DNA of 16,151 nt from CAYLOC01 sp964385195 (lineage in GTDB: Bacteria > Actinomycetota > Actinomycetes > Propionibacteriales > Nocardioidaceae), in assembly GCA_964385195.1 (NCBI GenBank), contig CAYLOC010000054.1:1-16151 (forward strand), given 5' to 3'. Below, in pieces: positions 1 to 7,379 of this stretch. The position numbers were made by a program, and so were the translations under genes. The notes under the pieces were generated by a model that saw only the letters and a list, made by a program, of their open reading frames with translations, was not told the DNA's origin and did not search any database. Each line of letters opens with the position of its first letter. Within the stretch, counting starts at the first letter, position 1.

Positions 1-44
1 GCAGTGGCCGGTGTCGACGGTGATCGGGCTGATCGATGAGTGGG

Positions 45-1469
45 TCAGATGTATGCCTTCTCGGCACCTTGCGAACTGCGGCTCGGTGGGATGTTGTGGT
101 TGTGGTTGAAGAGGTTGTCCGGGTCGTACTTGTCCTTCAATGCGACGAGCCGGTCGTACTTCTGCGGCCCGTAGGCCACGCGCACCCGATCCAGATCAGG
201 GGTGAAGTTGAGGTAGGAAGCGCCGGTGCAGAACGGTTTCATCGCTTCGCCGAATCGTCGCCCCCGGGCAATCTGCATCGTGTCCTGGGCGGGGTCGTCC
301 CAGAGCAGAATCGGATGCAGCAGGTACGACGACTCCCGGTGTGAGAACGCCGTCGCGTCATTTGGGACACTCGCTATCCCTCCGCCCAACCGGAAGATGA
401 CCAGTTGCGCGAGGGGCGTCGAGGCTATCGTGTCCCGGGCGTTTTCGAGGTAGACATCGATCGCTTGGTCACTGAGCTGGTCGAGATATTCGCCGCGGAA
501 GTAGTTGCGCAGACCCGGTGGGTTGGCCGGGTCAACGATGGCCTGGAAGTTGGTGTACGGCATCGGCTGGATCAGGTCGACCTCAGGGTTGAGGTCTCTG
601 AGCGGTTGCATGGACGCGGCACCTTCCTCCGCATCACCGATGTAGATTCCGAGGAGCGCAAGTACGGGGCGCCCCCGTAGGTGTTCGGGCACGAAGTCCT
701 CGGGTGGCGCCGCGGCTACCGCACACGCACTACCCAACTCCTTGGGTGCCGCTTCCATGTAGTCCCGCCAGGCCCGAACCACCCCTGGCGCCTGATCCAG
801 TGGCCACAACGCCATCCCAGCCAGCACGAGGGGGCCCAGCGCATGCAGACGGAAGTCGAACCGCGTCACGATGCCGAAGTTGCCGCCGCCACCCCGGATT
901 CCCCAGAAGAGATCCGGGTTTTCCTCCGCACTCGCCGTCAGCACCCGGCCATCTGCAGTGACAACCTCGGCAGAGATCAGGTTGTCACACGTCAATCCGT
1001 GCTTCGACGACGTCCAGCCGTACCCCCCGCCGGTGGTGAAACCCCCAACGCCGGTGGTCGTGACCCGCCCGCCCGGAGTGTGCAGTCCGTGCTGCTGCGT
1101 CGCGGCGTCGAACTCCCCCCACAACACTCCTCCCCCAGCGCGTGCCTCTCGCGCCTGCGGGTCCACGTCCACGTACTTCATCCCCGAGAGGTCGACCAGG
1201 ATGCCGTCATCAACGATGCTCATTCCGGTGACACTGTGTCCACCGCAACGTACGGCGACCGCGAGACCGTTCTCGCGGGCGATGTTGACCGCGGCAACCA
1301 CGTCCTGGGTTTCCGAGCAGCGTGCGACGCACAAGGGGCGCCGGTCGATCATTCCGTTGAAGACCTTCCGCGCCTCGTCATAGGCGGGGCCGCCGGGTTC
1401 GATCACCCCGCCGTTGAGACGCTGCGTCAACTGGCGGAGAGCCGCCTCGTGCACGGGTTCGCTTGTCAT
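45..1469 (-). CDS. FAD-binding oxidoreductase, berberine bridge enzyme-like
   Basis: A 474-aa flavoprotein of the PCMH/FAD_binding_4 type with a C-terminal BBE segment; such enzymes oxidise sugars, alcohols or secondary metabolites using covalently bound FAD. The N-terminal half has the FAD fold, including CGGHSVTG, whose His (residue 78 from the chosen start) is the usual 8-alpha-histidyl FAD attachment site. The second flavin loop (TTTGVGGFTTGGGYGW) has no Cys, so attachment would be through His only, not bicovalent. The C-terminus ends in YDPDNLFNHNHNI, the typical BBE signature. I chose the ATG at 1469 because the domain starts directly after it; a GTG at 1502, preceded by GAGGA, would add 11 residues. 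It is divergent from the LuxR-type regulator, which could control it, though nothing in sequence proves that. The substrate cannot be told. No signal peptide is seen. Confidence 0.9.
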   Translation of the reverse strand: MTSEPVHEAALRQLTQRLNGGVIEPGGPAYDEARKVFNGMIDRRPLCVARCSETQDVVAAVNIARENGLAVAVRCGGHSVTGMSIVDDGILVDLSGMKYVDVDPQAREARAGGGVLWGEFDAATQQHGLHTPGGRVTTTGVGGFTTGGGYGWTSSKHGLTCDNLISAEVVTADGRVLTASAEENPDLFWGIRGGGGNFGIVTRFDFRLHALGPLVLAGMALWPLDQAPGVVRAWRDYMEAAPKELGSACAVAAAPPEDFVPEHLRGRPVLALLGIYIGDAEEGAASMQPLRDLNPEVDLIQPMPYTNFQAIVDPANPPGLRNYFRGEYLDQLSDQAIDVYLENARDTIASTPLAQLVIFRLGGGIASVPNDATAFSHRESSYLLHPILLWDDPAQDTMQIARGRRFGEAMKPFCTGASYLNFTPDLDRVRVAYGPQKYDRLVALKDKYDPDNLFNHNHNIPPSRSSQGAEKAYI

Positions 1470-1633
1470 CTCCAGCACCCCACTCGTGTCTGTTGGAAGC
1501 ACGGTCGTTGATCCTCGCGTTCGACCATGACCTGATTGGCGGGAACTGGCATCAGGGAACGGACCCCAAGGCAGACCCTAATGTTTCCGGGCGGTTCCTG
1601 ATGGGGAAGTGCGGGCCCCACAAACACCCCAAA

Positions 1634-1672
1634 GCGAGTCCCCCCGGCGAGTCGCCCTCGCGAGTCCCTCTC
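1634..1672. repeat. Three tandem 13-bp repeats beginning GCGAGTC
   Basis: Three consecutive units start with GCGAGTC at 1634, 1647 and 1660, exactly 13 bp apart. The remaining six bases of each unit are C-rich but variable (CCCCCG, GCCCTC, CCTCTC). They sit about 165-200 bp before the GTG of the LuxR-type ATPase. Exact spacing favours a real iterated element such as a multi-site protein-binding region. In such GC-rich DNA a chance arrangement is not excluded. Confidence 0.5.
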
Positions 1673-1722
1673 TCAGGGGGCTCATTTCCGGATAGGTCCG
1701 CTCGTGATGGCCCGATTCGGTA

Positions 1723-1737
1723 CCGTAGTGGCTACGG
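1723..1737. promoter_or_regulatory. Perfect 6-3-6 inverted repeat upstream of the LuxR-type regulator
   Basis: CCGTAG, a TGG spacer and CTACGG form a perfect 6-bp dyad about 100 bp before the regulator's GTG start. It follows directly after a GGTACC palindrome at 1719-1724. There is no T-run, so it is more likely an operator or an RNA leader hairpin than a terminator. The function is inferred from position only. Confidence 0.4.
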
Positions 1738-1771
1738 CGTCCACAGGGTTGGAAACGTCCACAGGGTGGAA
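1738..1771. repeat. Direct repeat CGTCCACAGGGT with 18-bp period
   Basis: CGTCCACAGGGT occurs at 1738-1749 and again at 1756-1767, and both copies run on into (T)GGAA. The two 12-mers are identical. They lie immediately after the 1723-1737 dyad and about 70-100 bp before the ATPase gene, within its likely promoter or leader. Two sites on this spacing could bind a protein dimer pair, possibly the LuxR-type product autoregulating itself, but that is speculation. Confidence 0.45.
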
Positions 1772-1836
1772 GCAGGGGACTTCGCGGTCTGCAGCCGCTG
1801 GTACCCCCTCGGGGGCTTACCCGCGGAGGAGGACCG

Positions 1837-4770
1837 GTGGCACATCACGAGACGCTGTCAGGGGATCGGCCGCGGCTGCTCGAACGCGACGGTGAACTCA
1901 CGACCCTCCAGCAGGTGCTGGATGCCGCTGCCATGCGGCAGGGGCAGATGCTGGCGATCGTGGGTCCGGCCGGGATAGGAAAGTCGAGCCTCCTCGCCGC
2001 AGCGCGAGACGAAGCTGACCGGGCTCAGTTCCGGCTCCTCACGGCGTCCGGGTCAATGCTGGAGCGCTCCTTTCCCTATGGGCTGTGCCGGCAGCTCTTC
2101 GAGCCCGTGGTGATGAGCGCCGACGAACCCGAGCGTACGGCGTTGCTCCACGGAGCGGCCTCGATCGCCGCCCCTTTGCTGCTGGAACCACCCACGGGTA
2201 CGGACGTGGACGAGGGCGACGCCGTGTCGGGTCCAGAATCGGGGAGCCACCTCCTCCACTCACGCCGCATGGAGGCGTTCGCTCGCTTGCACGGTCTCTA
2301 CTGGCTTGCGGTCAACCTGGCCGAGTCGGCTCCACTGCTGATCGCCGTCGACGACGCCCACAACGCTGACGTGCAGAGCCTCCACTTTCTTCACTACCTC
2401 GCCCGCAGGCTCGACGGACTGCCGATTGCGGCGGTGGTGGTGACGCGGGAGGGAGAAACCGACCCCGAAGAGGACGTGGTCCACTCACTCCTGGTCGCTC
2501 CCACGGTCGGTGTGCTCCGTCCCGCCGCGCTGAGTGAGGTAGCCACAGCAGCGCTGGTCCGGAAGATGCTGCGTGCCGAACCAGAGGGAGACTTCACTGC
2601 GGCCTGTCGTGCGGCCACGGGTGGCAACCCCTTCTACCTGAGGGAACTGCTGAGGGCTCTACAGTCCTCGGGAACAGCGCCGGTCGGTCGCAACTCCCAG
2701 CGTGTCCGCGGAGTGGGGCCGCCGGCGATCTCGCGGGACGTGCTGGGACGGGTGGCACACCTTGGTCCAGGGTGTGTCGCCCTCGTGCGTGCGCTGGCAG
2801 TGCTTGGCGAGCCCGAGGACCTCGCGGCTGTGGCCGAGGTGGCTGGATTGAGCGCAGGCGAGGCCGCAACCGCGGCCGACGCCCTGTGTCGTGCGGAGAT
2901 TCTTTCCGATTGGCTCCCGCCTCGCTTTTGCCACCCGATCATGCAGGCAGCGATCTACGAGGACATCCCTCCGCTGAGCCGTGCCGACTGTCACCACCGC
3001 GCTGCCCTGCTGCTCGACTCGCGTTCTGCAGGTGCCTCGGCAGTCGGCGTACACCTGCTGAACACCCAACCAGGCCATGACCGATGGACACTCGACCGCC
3101 TGCGCGAGGCGGCCGCCCTGGCGCTCGCTCGCGGCGCCAATAATGCAGCGATCGAGTACCTGCGCCGTGGACTCCTCGAGTCACCTGACTCCGCGGAGCG
3201 GTTCGAACTGATGAGCCCACTTGGTCAAGCGCTGGCCGCGATGGGGGATCCGGAGGGGGTCGACGTGATGCGCGCCAGCCTCGCCGACGCTCCGGACCCG
3301 GCCGCCCGGGCCCAAGTCGCGATCCCGTTGGCGTCGACGCTGGTGTACATCGGACGCGCCGAGGAAGCGGTCGTCCTGCTGGAGAGCACGCTCAACGATC
3401 TCGACGACACCCATGCCAACCAGCAGCTCGCCGCACAACTCACCGGCTTGCTGTGCGTGATAGGCGTCACCGACCTCGCCGCTCGTCAACACCTGCGCGA
3501 GCGCCTCGCCCGCACCGTCGAGCACTTCCGGAAGATCCCCGAGGAGACCGCCGAGCCACTGCTCCCGGCCCTTGCGGTCGAACTGATCAACACCGGAACT
3601 CCTGCAGCCGAAGCAGCCGCACTCGCAGAACGCGCTCTGCGGACCGGCGACGTACTGCATGGTGGGCTGACTCATTCCCCACTGCCGTACGTCGCCGCTT
3701 ATGTCCTGATCTCTGCCGACCAGCCCCGTCTCGCTGAGACCCGGCTCAACGAGGCGGCCCAGCGAGCCAAACACTCCGGCGCCATCGGCCACATCCCGAT
3801 CATGTCCACCGCCCGCTCTCTCGCTCGCCTTCGGCGTGGCGACCTGCGAGGTGCCCAGGCCGATGCTGAACTCTGCCTTCGAGTCCTCACCGAACAGCGA
3901 CCGGAAGTCTTCTCCCCCATCGCGTTCTCGACGCTGGTGACCGCAGACGTAGAGCGCGGGGAACTCCAGCACGCACGAGAAGTCCTGACCCGGCCCGTGG
4001 TTCCGCACTTCGACCCCGAGGGGGTACTCACCCAGCCACTGTTCGAGAGCCGGGGGCGGCTGCGTTTCGCCGAGGGTGACTACGACAACTGCCTGCGGGA
4101 GCTGCGACACTGCCGGGAGTGGTCTGATGCTTGGGGTGAGCAGAGCGGCAGCTGGCCGGTCCAGTGGCGCTCGGCGATGGCACTGTGCGAGCTTCGTCGC
4201 GGTAACACCACACAGGCACACACACTTGCCGAGGAGGACGTGGAACTGGCGCAGCGTTTCGGTGCTGCGCGACCGCTCGGCCGTGCCCTGACCGCGCTGG
4301 GCCTGTGTCAAGGCGGTGTTGAGGGCATTGCCACCCTGCGCGAAGCAGTCGAAGCCCTGTCACGGTCGGACGATCGCCTCGAACACGCACGCGCTCTCGT
4401 TGAGCTCGGTGCGGCGCTACGGCGCCGTGGCAGGCGGACGGCGGCCAGGGAGCCACTCCACGCTGCGATGAAGATGAGTCGGGACTGCGGCGCTACCACG
4501 CTCACCGAGCGCGCCTACGACGAGTTACGCGCAGCCGGCGCCCGCCCGCACAAGATCCTCGGTTCCGGGGTCGACGCGCTGACGGCCAGCGAACTGCGAG
4601 TCGCGAGGTTGGCTGCCACCGGAGTGACCAACCGTGAGGTCGCGCAGTCGCTGTTCGTCACCCCGAAGACCGTGGAGGTCCACCTCAGCCACGCCTACCA
4701 GAAACTGGGCATCACGTCCCGCTCCGAACTCGCCACAGCACTGGATGCGGACCACTCCCAACAGCGTTGA
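1837..4770 (+). CDS. Large ATP-binding LuxR-family (LAL) transcriptional regulator
   Basis: A 977-aa cytoplasmic regulator of the MalT/LAL type. The N-terminal AAA/NTPase domain has Walker A GPAGIGKS at residues 43-50 and Walker B LLIAVDDAH near 167-175. The middle (about 350-900) is alanine- and leucine-rich helical sequence resembling TPR repeats, normally the signal-sensing part. The C-terminal LuxR/GerE helix-turn-helix spans about 915-969 (LTASELRVARLAATGVTNRE, then TPKTVEVHLSHAYQKLGI). The GTG start is preceded by GGAGGAGGA at 1825-1833. Length and domain order are standard for this family, whose members are often ATP- and ligand-dependent activators of transport or secondary-metabolite genes. 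Its target is unknown; the divergent FAD oxidoreductase is the obvious candidate. The inducing ligand cannot be read from sequence. Confidence 0.95.
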   Translation: MAHHETLSGDRPRLLERDGELTTLQQVLDAAAMRQGQMLAIVGPAGIGKSSLLAAARDEADRAQFRLLTASGSMLERSFPYGLCRQLFEPVVMSADEPERTALLHGAASIAAPLLLEPPTGTDVDEGDAVSGPESGSHLLHSRRMEAFARLHGLYWLAVNLAESAPLLIAVDDAHNADVQSLHFLHYLARRLDGLPIAAVVVTREGETDPEEDVVHSLLVAPTVGVLRPAALSEVATAALVRKMLRAEPEGDFTAACRAATGGNPFYLRELLRALQSSGTAPVGRNSQRVRGVGPPAISRDVLGRVAHLGPGCVALVRALAVLGEPEDLAAVAEVAGLSAGEAATAADALCRAEILSDWLPPRFCHPIMQAAIYEDIPPLSRADCHHRAALLLDSRSAGASAVGVHLLNTQPGHDRWTLDRLREAAALALARGANNAAIEYLRRGLLESPDSAERFELMSPLGQALAAMGDPEGVDVMRASLADAPDPAARAQVAIPLASTLVYIGRAEEAVVLLESTLNDLDDTHANQQLAAQLTGLLCVIGVTDLAARQHLRERLARTVEHFRKIPEETAEPLLPALAVELINTGTPAAEAAALAERALRTGDVLHGGLTHSPLPYVAAYVLISADQPRLAETRLNEAAQRAKHSGAIGHIPIMSTARSLARLRRGDLRGAQADAELCLRVLTEQRPEVFSPIAFSTLVTADVERGELQHAREVLTRPVVPHFDPEGVLTQPLFESRGRLRFAEGDYDNCLRELRHCREWSDAWGEQSGSWPVQWRSAMALCELRRGNTTQAHTLAEEDVELAQRFGAARPLGRALTALGLCQGGVEGIATLREAVEALSRSDDRLEHARALVELGAALRRRGRRTAAREPLHAAMKMSRDCGATTLTERAYDELRAAGARPHKILGSGVDALTASELRVARLAATGVTNREVAQSLFVTPKTVEVHLSHAYQKLGITSRSELATALDADHSQQR

Positions 4771-4885
4771 CGCGGACCTGGGACAAGCCGCGGCCGGTTG
4801 AGCTGCCCCCGGATGAACGGCGCGAGACGGCGGTCTGACGCGACGGAGAGCGTTGCGGAACCGCAGCAGGTATCGGGCCGCCCTT

Positions 4886-4900
4886 TAGGGTAGTGCCGTG
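4886..4900 (+). promoter_or_regulatory. Possible leaderless promoter -10 of the antiporter gene
   Basis: TAGGGT at 4886-4891 is followed by six bases and then the GTG start at 4898. If TAGGGT is the -10 box, transcription would begin at or within a base or so of the start codon, as in leaderless actinobacterial transcripts. No strong Shine-Dalgarno precedes the GTG, although AGGG lies nearby. No good -35 hexamer is visible. Confidence 0.35.
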
Positions 4901-6418
4901 GACGCCACCAGCCTCAACGAACTGTTGCTGGTGGGGTCTGTGGTCCTGTTGTTGGCGATCCTCGCCGTACGCGCGACGACGATGATCGGTCTTCCCAGCC
5001 TGCTGCTGTTCCTCGGAATGGGGATCGCGCTCGGAGACGCCGGCCTCGGCATCGAGTTCAGCAACCCCAACACCGCACTCGCTCTGGGCTACGGCGCGTT
5101 GGTGGTCATCCTTGCCGAGGGTGGGCTGACCACGTCGTGGGAGGACTCCCGGCCGTCGATGCCGCTCGGCGCGACCCTGGCCACGGCCGGGCTCGTCATC
5201 ACGATCGCGATCATGGCCGTTGCCGCGCACTTCCTGCTGGGATGGGGCTGGCAGTTGTCGGTGATCCTCGGTGCGGTCATCTCCTCCACCGACGCTGCGG
5301 CGGTGTTCTCGGTGTTACGGCGGGTTCCGGTCCCGCGTCGTCTGGTGGGGGTGCTGGAGGCCGAGTCCGGGCTCAACGACGCTCCGGCCGTGGTCATCGT
5401 GGCGCTGCTCAGCGCCGGGAGCGTCAAGGGCGACGGCATCTGGTTGGTGGTCGGGCAGGTCGTGTACGAACTTGCCGCCGGTGCGGTGATCGGCCTCGCC
5501 ATCGGGTACGGCGCCGGGTGGCTGTTGCGCCGGGTGGCGCTGCCCGCCTCGGGGCTGTACCCCCTCGCGGTCTTCGCCGCGATGGTGCTGGCCTACGGCG
5601 TCGGCACCTGGCTGCATGCGTCCGGTTTCGCGGCGGTGTTCCTGGCCGGGCTGGTGCTGGGCAACTCTGACCTACCACACCGCGCGGCCAGCCGTTCCTT
5701 CGCTGAAGGGCTGGCGTGGCTGGCGCAGATCGGCCTGTTCGTGATGCTCGGGCTCCTCGCGTCGCCGGACCGGTTCCGGTTGCTGCACGTCTTGATCGCG
5801 CTGGTGATCGGGGTCGTGCTGACCTTCGTGGCCCGGCCGGTGTGTGTGGCGGTGTGTGGGGCGTTCTTCCGGATGCGGGTACGCGACCAGGCGTTCTTGT
5901 CATGGGGAGGCCTGCGCGGTGCCGTCCCGATCGTGCTCACCACGATCCCGCTGGCCGCCGGGGTCAGCGGTGCGCAGGAGCTGTTCGATGTGGTGTTCGT
6001 GATGGTGGTCGTGTTCACGATCGTGACCGCCCCGACCCTGACCTGGGTAGCACGATGGCTCGGCGTGGTCGAGCACGCGGAGGTGCAGGGCCTGGAGGTC
6101 GAGGCGGCGCCGCTGGAGCGGATCGCCGCGGACATGCTGCAGGTCCATGTCAACGACCAGTCCCGGCTGCACGGCGTGGAGGTGCGCGAGCTCCGCCTTC
6201 CCGGGGAGAGCTCGGTCGCCCTCGTCGTACGGCGAGGCACCAGTTTCACCCCCGACGAGGAGACCCGCATCGAGGTCGGGGATGACCTCCTGGTGATCGT
6301 GCCCCGCCGGGTTCGCGAGGCCACCGAGCGCCGGCTGCAGGCTGTGAGCCAGCGCGGGCGGCTCGCCGGCTGGGTCGGCCGACAACCCCCTCGGGGGCAC
6401 CGGCCGAACCCCCACTAA
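4898..6418 (+). CDS. Potassium or sodium/proton antiporter, CPA1 family (NhaP2/CvrA-like) with RCK_C domain
   Basis: A 506-aa inner-membrane cation/proton exchanger. Residues about 5-390 form a Na_H_Exchanger domain of roughly 12-13 hydrophobic helices. It contains STDAAAV (Asp132) and ESGLNDAPAVV with the Asn160-Asp161 pair that typifies electroneutral CPA1 transporters. A cytosolic tail, about 405-490, matches a TrkA_C/RCK_C regulatory domain (LPGESSVALVVRRG, then IEVGDDLLVIVPRR). This architecture fits NhaP2/CvrA-type K+/H+ antiporters acting in pH, ion and osmotic balance. The start is GTG at 4898. It ends in a CTAA overlap with the convergent LytR_C gene. It stands alone as a transcription unit, with 127 bp separating it from the regulator upstream. 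Ion selectivity is not decided by the sequence. Confidence 0.93.
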   Translation: MDATSLNELLLVGSVVLLLAILAVRATTMIGLPSLLLFLGMGIALGDAGLGIEFSNPNTALALGYGALVVILAEGGLTTSWEDSRPSMPLGATLATAGLVITIAIMAVAAHFLLGWGWQLSVILGAVISSTDAAAVFSVLRRVPVPRRLVGVLEAESGLNDAPAVVIVALLSAGSVKGDGIWLVVGQVVYELAAGAVIGLAIGYGAGWLLRRVALPASGLYPLAVFAAMVLAYGVGTWLHASGFAAVFLAGLVLGNSDLPHRAASRSFAEGLAWLAQIGLFVMLGLLASPDRFRLLHVLIALVIGVVLTFVARPVCVAVCGAFFRMRVRDQAFLSWGGLRGAVPIVLTTIPLAAGVSGAQELFDVVFVMVVVFTIVTAPTLTWVARWLGVVEHAEVQGLEVEAAPLERIAADMLQVHVNDQSRLHGVEVRELRLPGESSVALVVRRGTSFTPDEETRIEVGDDLLVIVPRRVREATERRLQAVSQRGRLAGWVGRQPPRGHRPNPH

Positions 6419-6957
6419 CCCTTGCGCAGGCACACCCGCGTGCGTTGGTGGACCGTGACACTGTCCGGAGCCTTCTCGACGAAACCAGCGAAGTGGTTGC
6501 CGACGACGACGTCGATCCCGATCTCCGGGTTGGGGTTCTCCCGGATCTTGACCTCGCCCTTGAACTGCTCCCGGACCAGTTGCACCAGTGGCGACTCCGG
6601 CACCGCTCCGTACAGCACCACGCTTGAGGCGCTCACGCCGCTGGGCGCGTTTGCCACGCTCCCCTTCCGGAACCCCTTGTCCACCAACGCCGCCATCGTG
6701 TCACCGGCCAGCCCCGTGATGTCGCCCGCATTGAACACGTTCACCTTGACGTCCTTCGGGGTGAACTTCTGGCCCTTCTTGAACACGTGGGTGTAGTAGC
6801 ACGGTTTCTTCGACGGCTTGCTCGACGAGGTCCCCGGGGCCGTCGTCTCGGCGGACTCCGCCTGAACCGGCGCCAGCACGGTACGCCACCCGTAGTAGGC
6901 GGCGCCGAGCAGGATCGCCACCAGTACGAGCATCGTGATGGGCGTTCGCCAGCGCAC
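6415..6957 (-). CDS. LytR_C-domain membrane-anchored protein
   Basis: A 180-aa protein with a short Arg-containing cytoplasmic tip, one transmembrane helix at about residues 7-26 (ITMLVLVAILLGAAYYGW), a Ser/Thr/Pro/Lys linker, and an extracytoplasmic domain from about 50 to 178. The domain reads VNVFNAGDITGLAGDTMAAL then VVLYG, as in LytR cell-envelope attenuator C-terminal (LytR_C) domains. Such stand-alone proteins are common in actinobacteria and are presumed to act in the cell envelope; the precise role is unknown. The GTG start at 6957 has a good GGAAGGGGA ribosome site. It lies 52 bp after the small conserved gene and is probably co-transcribed with it. Two Cys (about residue 53 and the C-terminus) could form a disulfide. 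The stop overlaps the antiporter stop. Confidence 0.88.
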   Translation of the reverse strand: MRWRTPITMLVLVAILLGAAYYGWRTVLAPVQAESAETTAPGTSSSKPSKKPCYYTHVFKKGQKFTPKDVKVNVFNAGDITGLAGDTMAALVDKGFRKGSVANAPSGVSASSVVLYGAVPESPLVQLVREQFKGEVKIRENPNPEIGIDVVVGNHFAGFVEKAPDSVTVHQRTRVCLRKG

Positions 6958-6975
6958 GAGCGTCCCCTTCCTGCC

Positions 6976-6989
6976 GTTGACCGGTCAAC
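6976..6989. promoter_or_regulatory. Perfect 14-bp palindrome between the small conserved gene and the LytR_C gene
   Basis: GTTGACCGGTCAAC is a perfect self-complementary 14-mer in the 52-bp gap upstream of the LytR_C start. Its central TGACCGGTCA recurs in the intergenic region at 13666-13675. It may be an operator; it also contains a TTGACC hexamer in both directions, usable as a -35 box. No matching -10 is visible. Confidence 0.4.
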
Positions 6990-7009
6990 TCGCGATGTCG
7001 CCGTACAGA

Positions 7010-7309
7010 CTACGTGGTGGACATGACATGGATTCGGGCATGCAGGACATTTCGCTGCTGGAGCGCGGCGCGGAGCGCACGATGGAGGCCGTCCTCGAGA
7101 TAAAGGTCGCCACGCCACTGCACCACATGGGCGAACAGGTCCCCGAAGTACGTCGAGTCCTCGTCCAGGAGCTTGGTGAGGTCCAGCCGGTCCTTCGTCG
7201 TGATCAGCCGGTCCAGACGGACCTGCTCGGGGGGAAGATCCGCCCAGTCTTCCTTGGACAAGCCGTGGTCCGGGTACGGTCGTTGGTCGCGGACACCCTT
7301 GAAGATCAC
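7010..7309 (-). CDS. Small conserved actinobacterial protein (often labelled VapB-like antitoxin), partner of the LytR_C gene
   Basis: A 99-aa soluble protein beginning (V/M)IFKGVRDQRPYPDHGLSK and containing DLFAHVVQWRGDLYLEDGLH. I recognise this as a widely conserved actinobacterial protein next to LytR_C genes; public annotations often call it a VapB-family antitoxin. No PIN-domain toxin is present, so that function is doubtful. The LYLEDGLHRALRAALQQ stretch recalls ParB/sulfiredoxin-like folds, which is only an impression. The open frame extends to 7486, but that extension overlaps the divergent class-V enzyme and looks non-coding. I chose the GTG at 7309 because the conserved part starts there and a TATCAT -10 box sits at leaderless distance. 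It is likely co-transcribed with the LytR_C gene. Confidence 0.75.
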   Translation of the reverse strand: MIFKGVRDQRPYPDHGLSKEDWADLPPEQVRLDRLITTKDRLDLTKLLDEDSTYFGDLFAHVVQWRGDLYLEDGLHRALRAALQQRNVLHARIHVMSTT

Positions 7310-7321
7310 CCGGAGATGATA
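7310..7321 (-). promoter_or_regulatory. Putative leaderless promoter -10 (TATCAT) for the small conserved gene
   Basis: On the minus strand TATCAT occupies 7321-7316, followed by CTCCGG and the GTG at 7309. This puts the expected transcription start at the start codon, and there is no Shine-Dalgarno. A good -35 box is not evident. The arrangement supports both the short gene start and leaderless translation. Confidence 0.45.
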
Positions 7322-7379
7322 CGCGGGATTAGACTGAGCAGGTCCCGACGCACCCAGACTCGAAGGAGGCCGCGCCGCC

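Larger units (their letters stand above)
1470..1836. other. Divergent intergenic region with short repeats
   Basis: This gap of roughly 370 bp separates two divergent genes and shows no convincing coding frame. It holds three 13-bp direct repeats (1634-1672), a perfect hairpin (1723-1737) and an 18-bp-period direct repeat (1738-1771), each listed separately. Near 1804-1815 lies a C5-TC-G5 palindrome just ahead of the regulator's ribosome site, GGAGGAGGA at 1825-1833. Promoters for both flanking genes should lie here, but no clear -35/-10 pair stands out. The density of repeats suggests a regulatory region, possibly for the ATPase regulator itself. Confidence 0.6.

Noticed and set aside
681..1511. 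Plus-strand open frames opposite the FAD oxidoreductase
   Set aside because: The minus-strand protein is full length with FAD-binding and BBE motifs; the plus frames are shadows.
3181..4311. A 376-aa minus-strand open frame inside the LuxR-type regulator
   Set aside because: It is antisense to well-supported ATPase/TPR coding sequence; its composition is that of a shadow frame and no domain is recognisable.
6386..6397. C5-TC-G5 palindrome near the end of the antiporter gene as a terminator
   Set aside because: It is inside the coding sequence, has a tiny loop and no T-run; a similar string also occurs at 1804-1815, consistent with GC-rich composition.
7010..7309. A toxin-antitoxin system based on a VapB-like label
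   Set aside because: No PIN-domain or other toxin gene is adjacent; the neighbour is a LytR_C envelope protein and the protein lacks an obvious AbrB or ribbon-helix-helix DNA-binding N-terminus.
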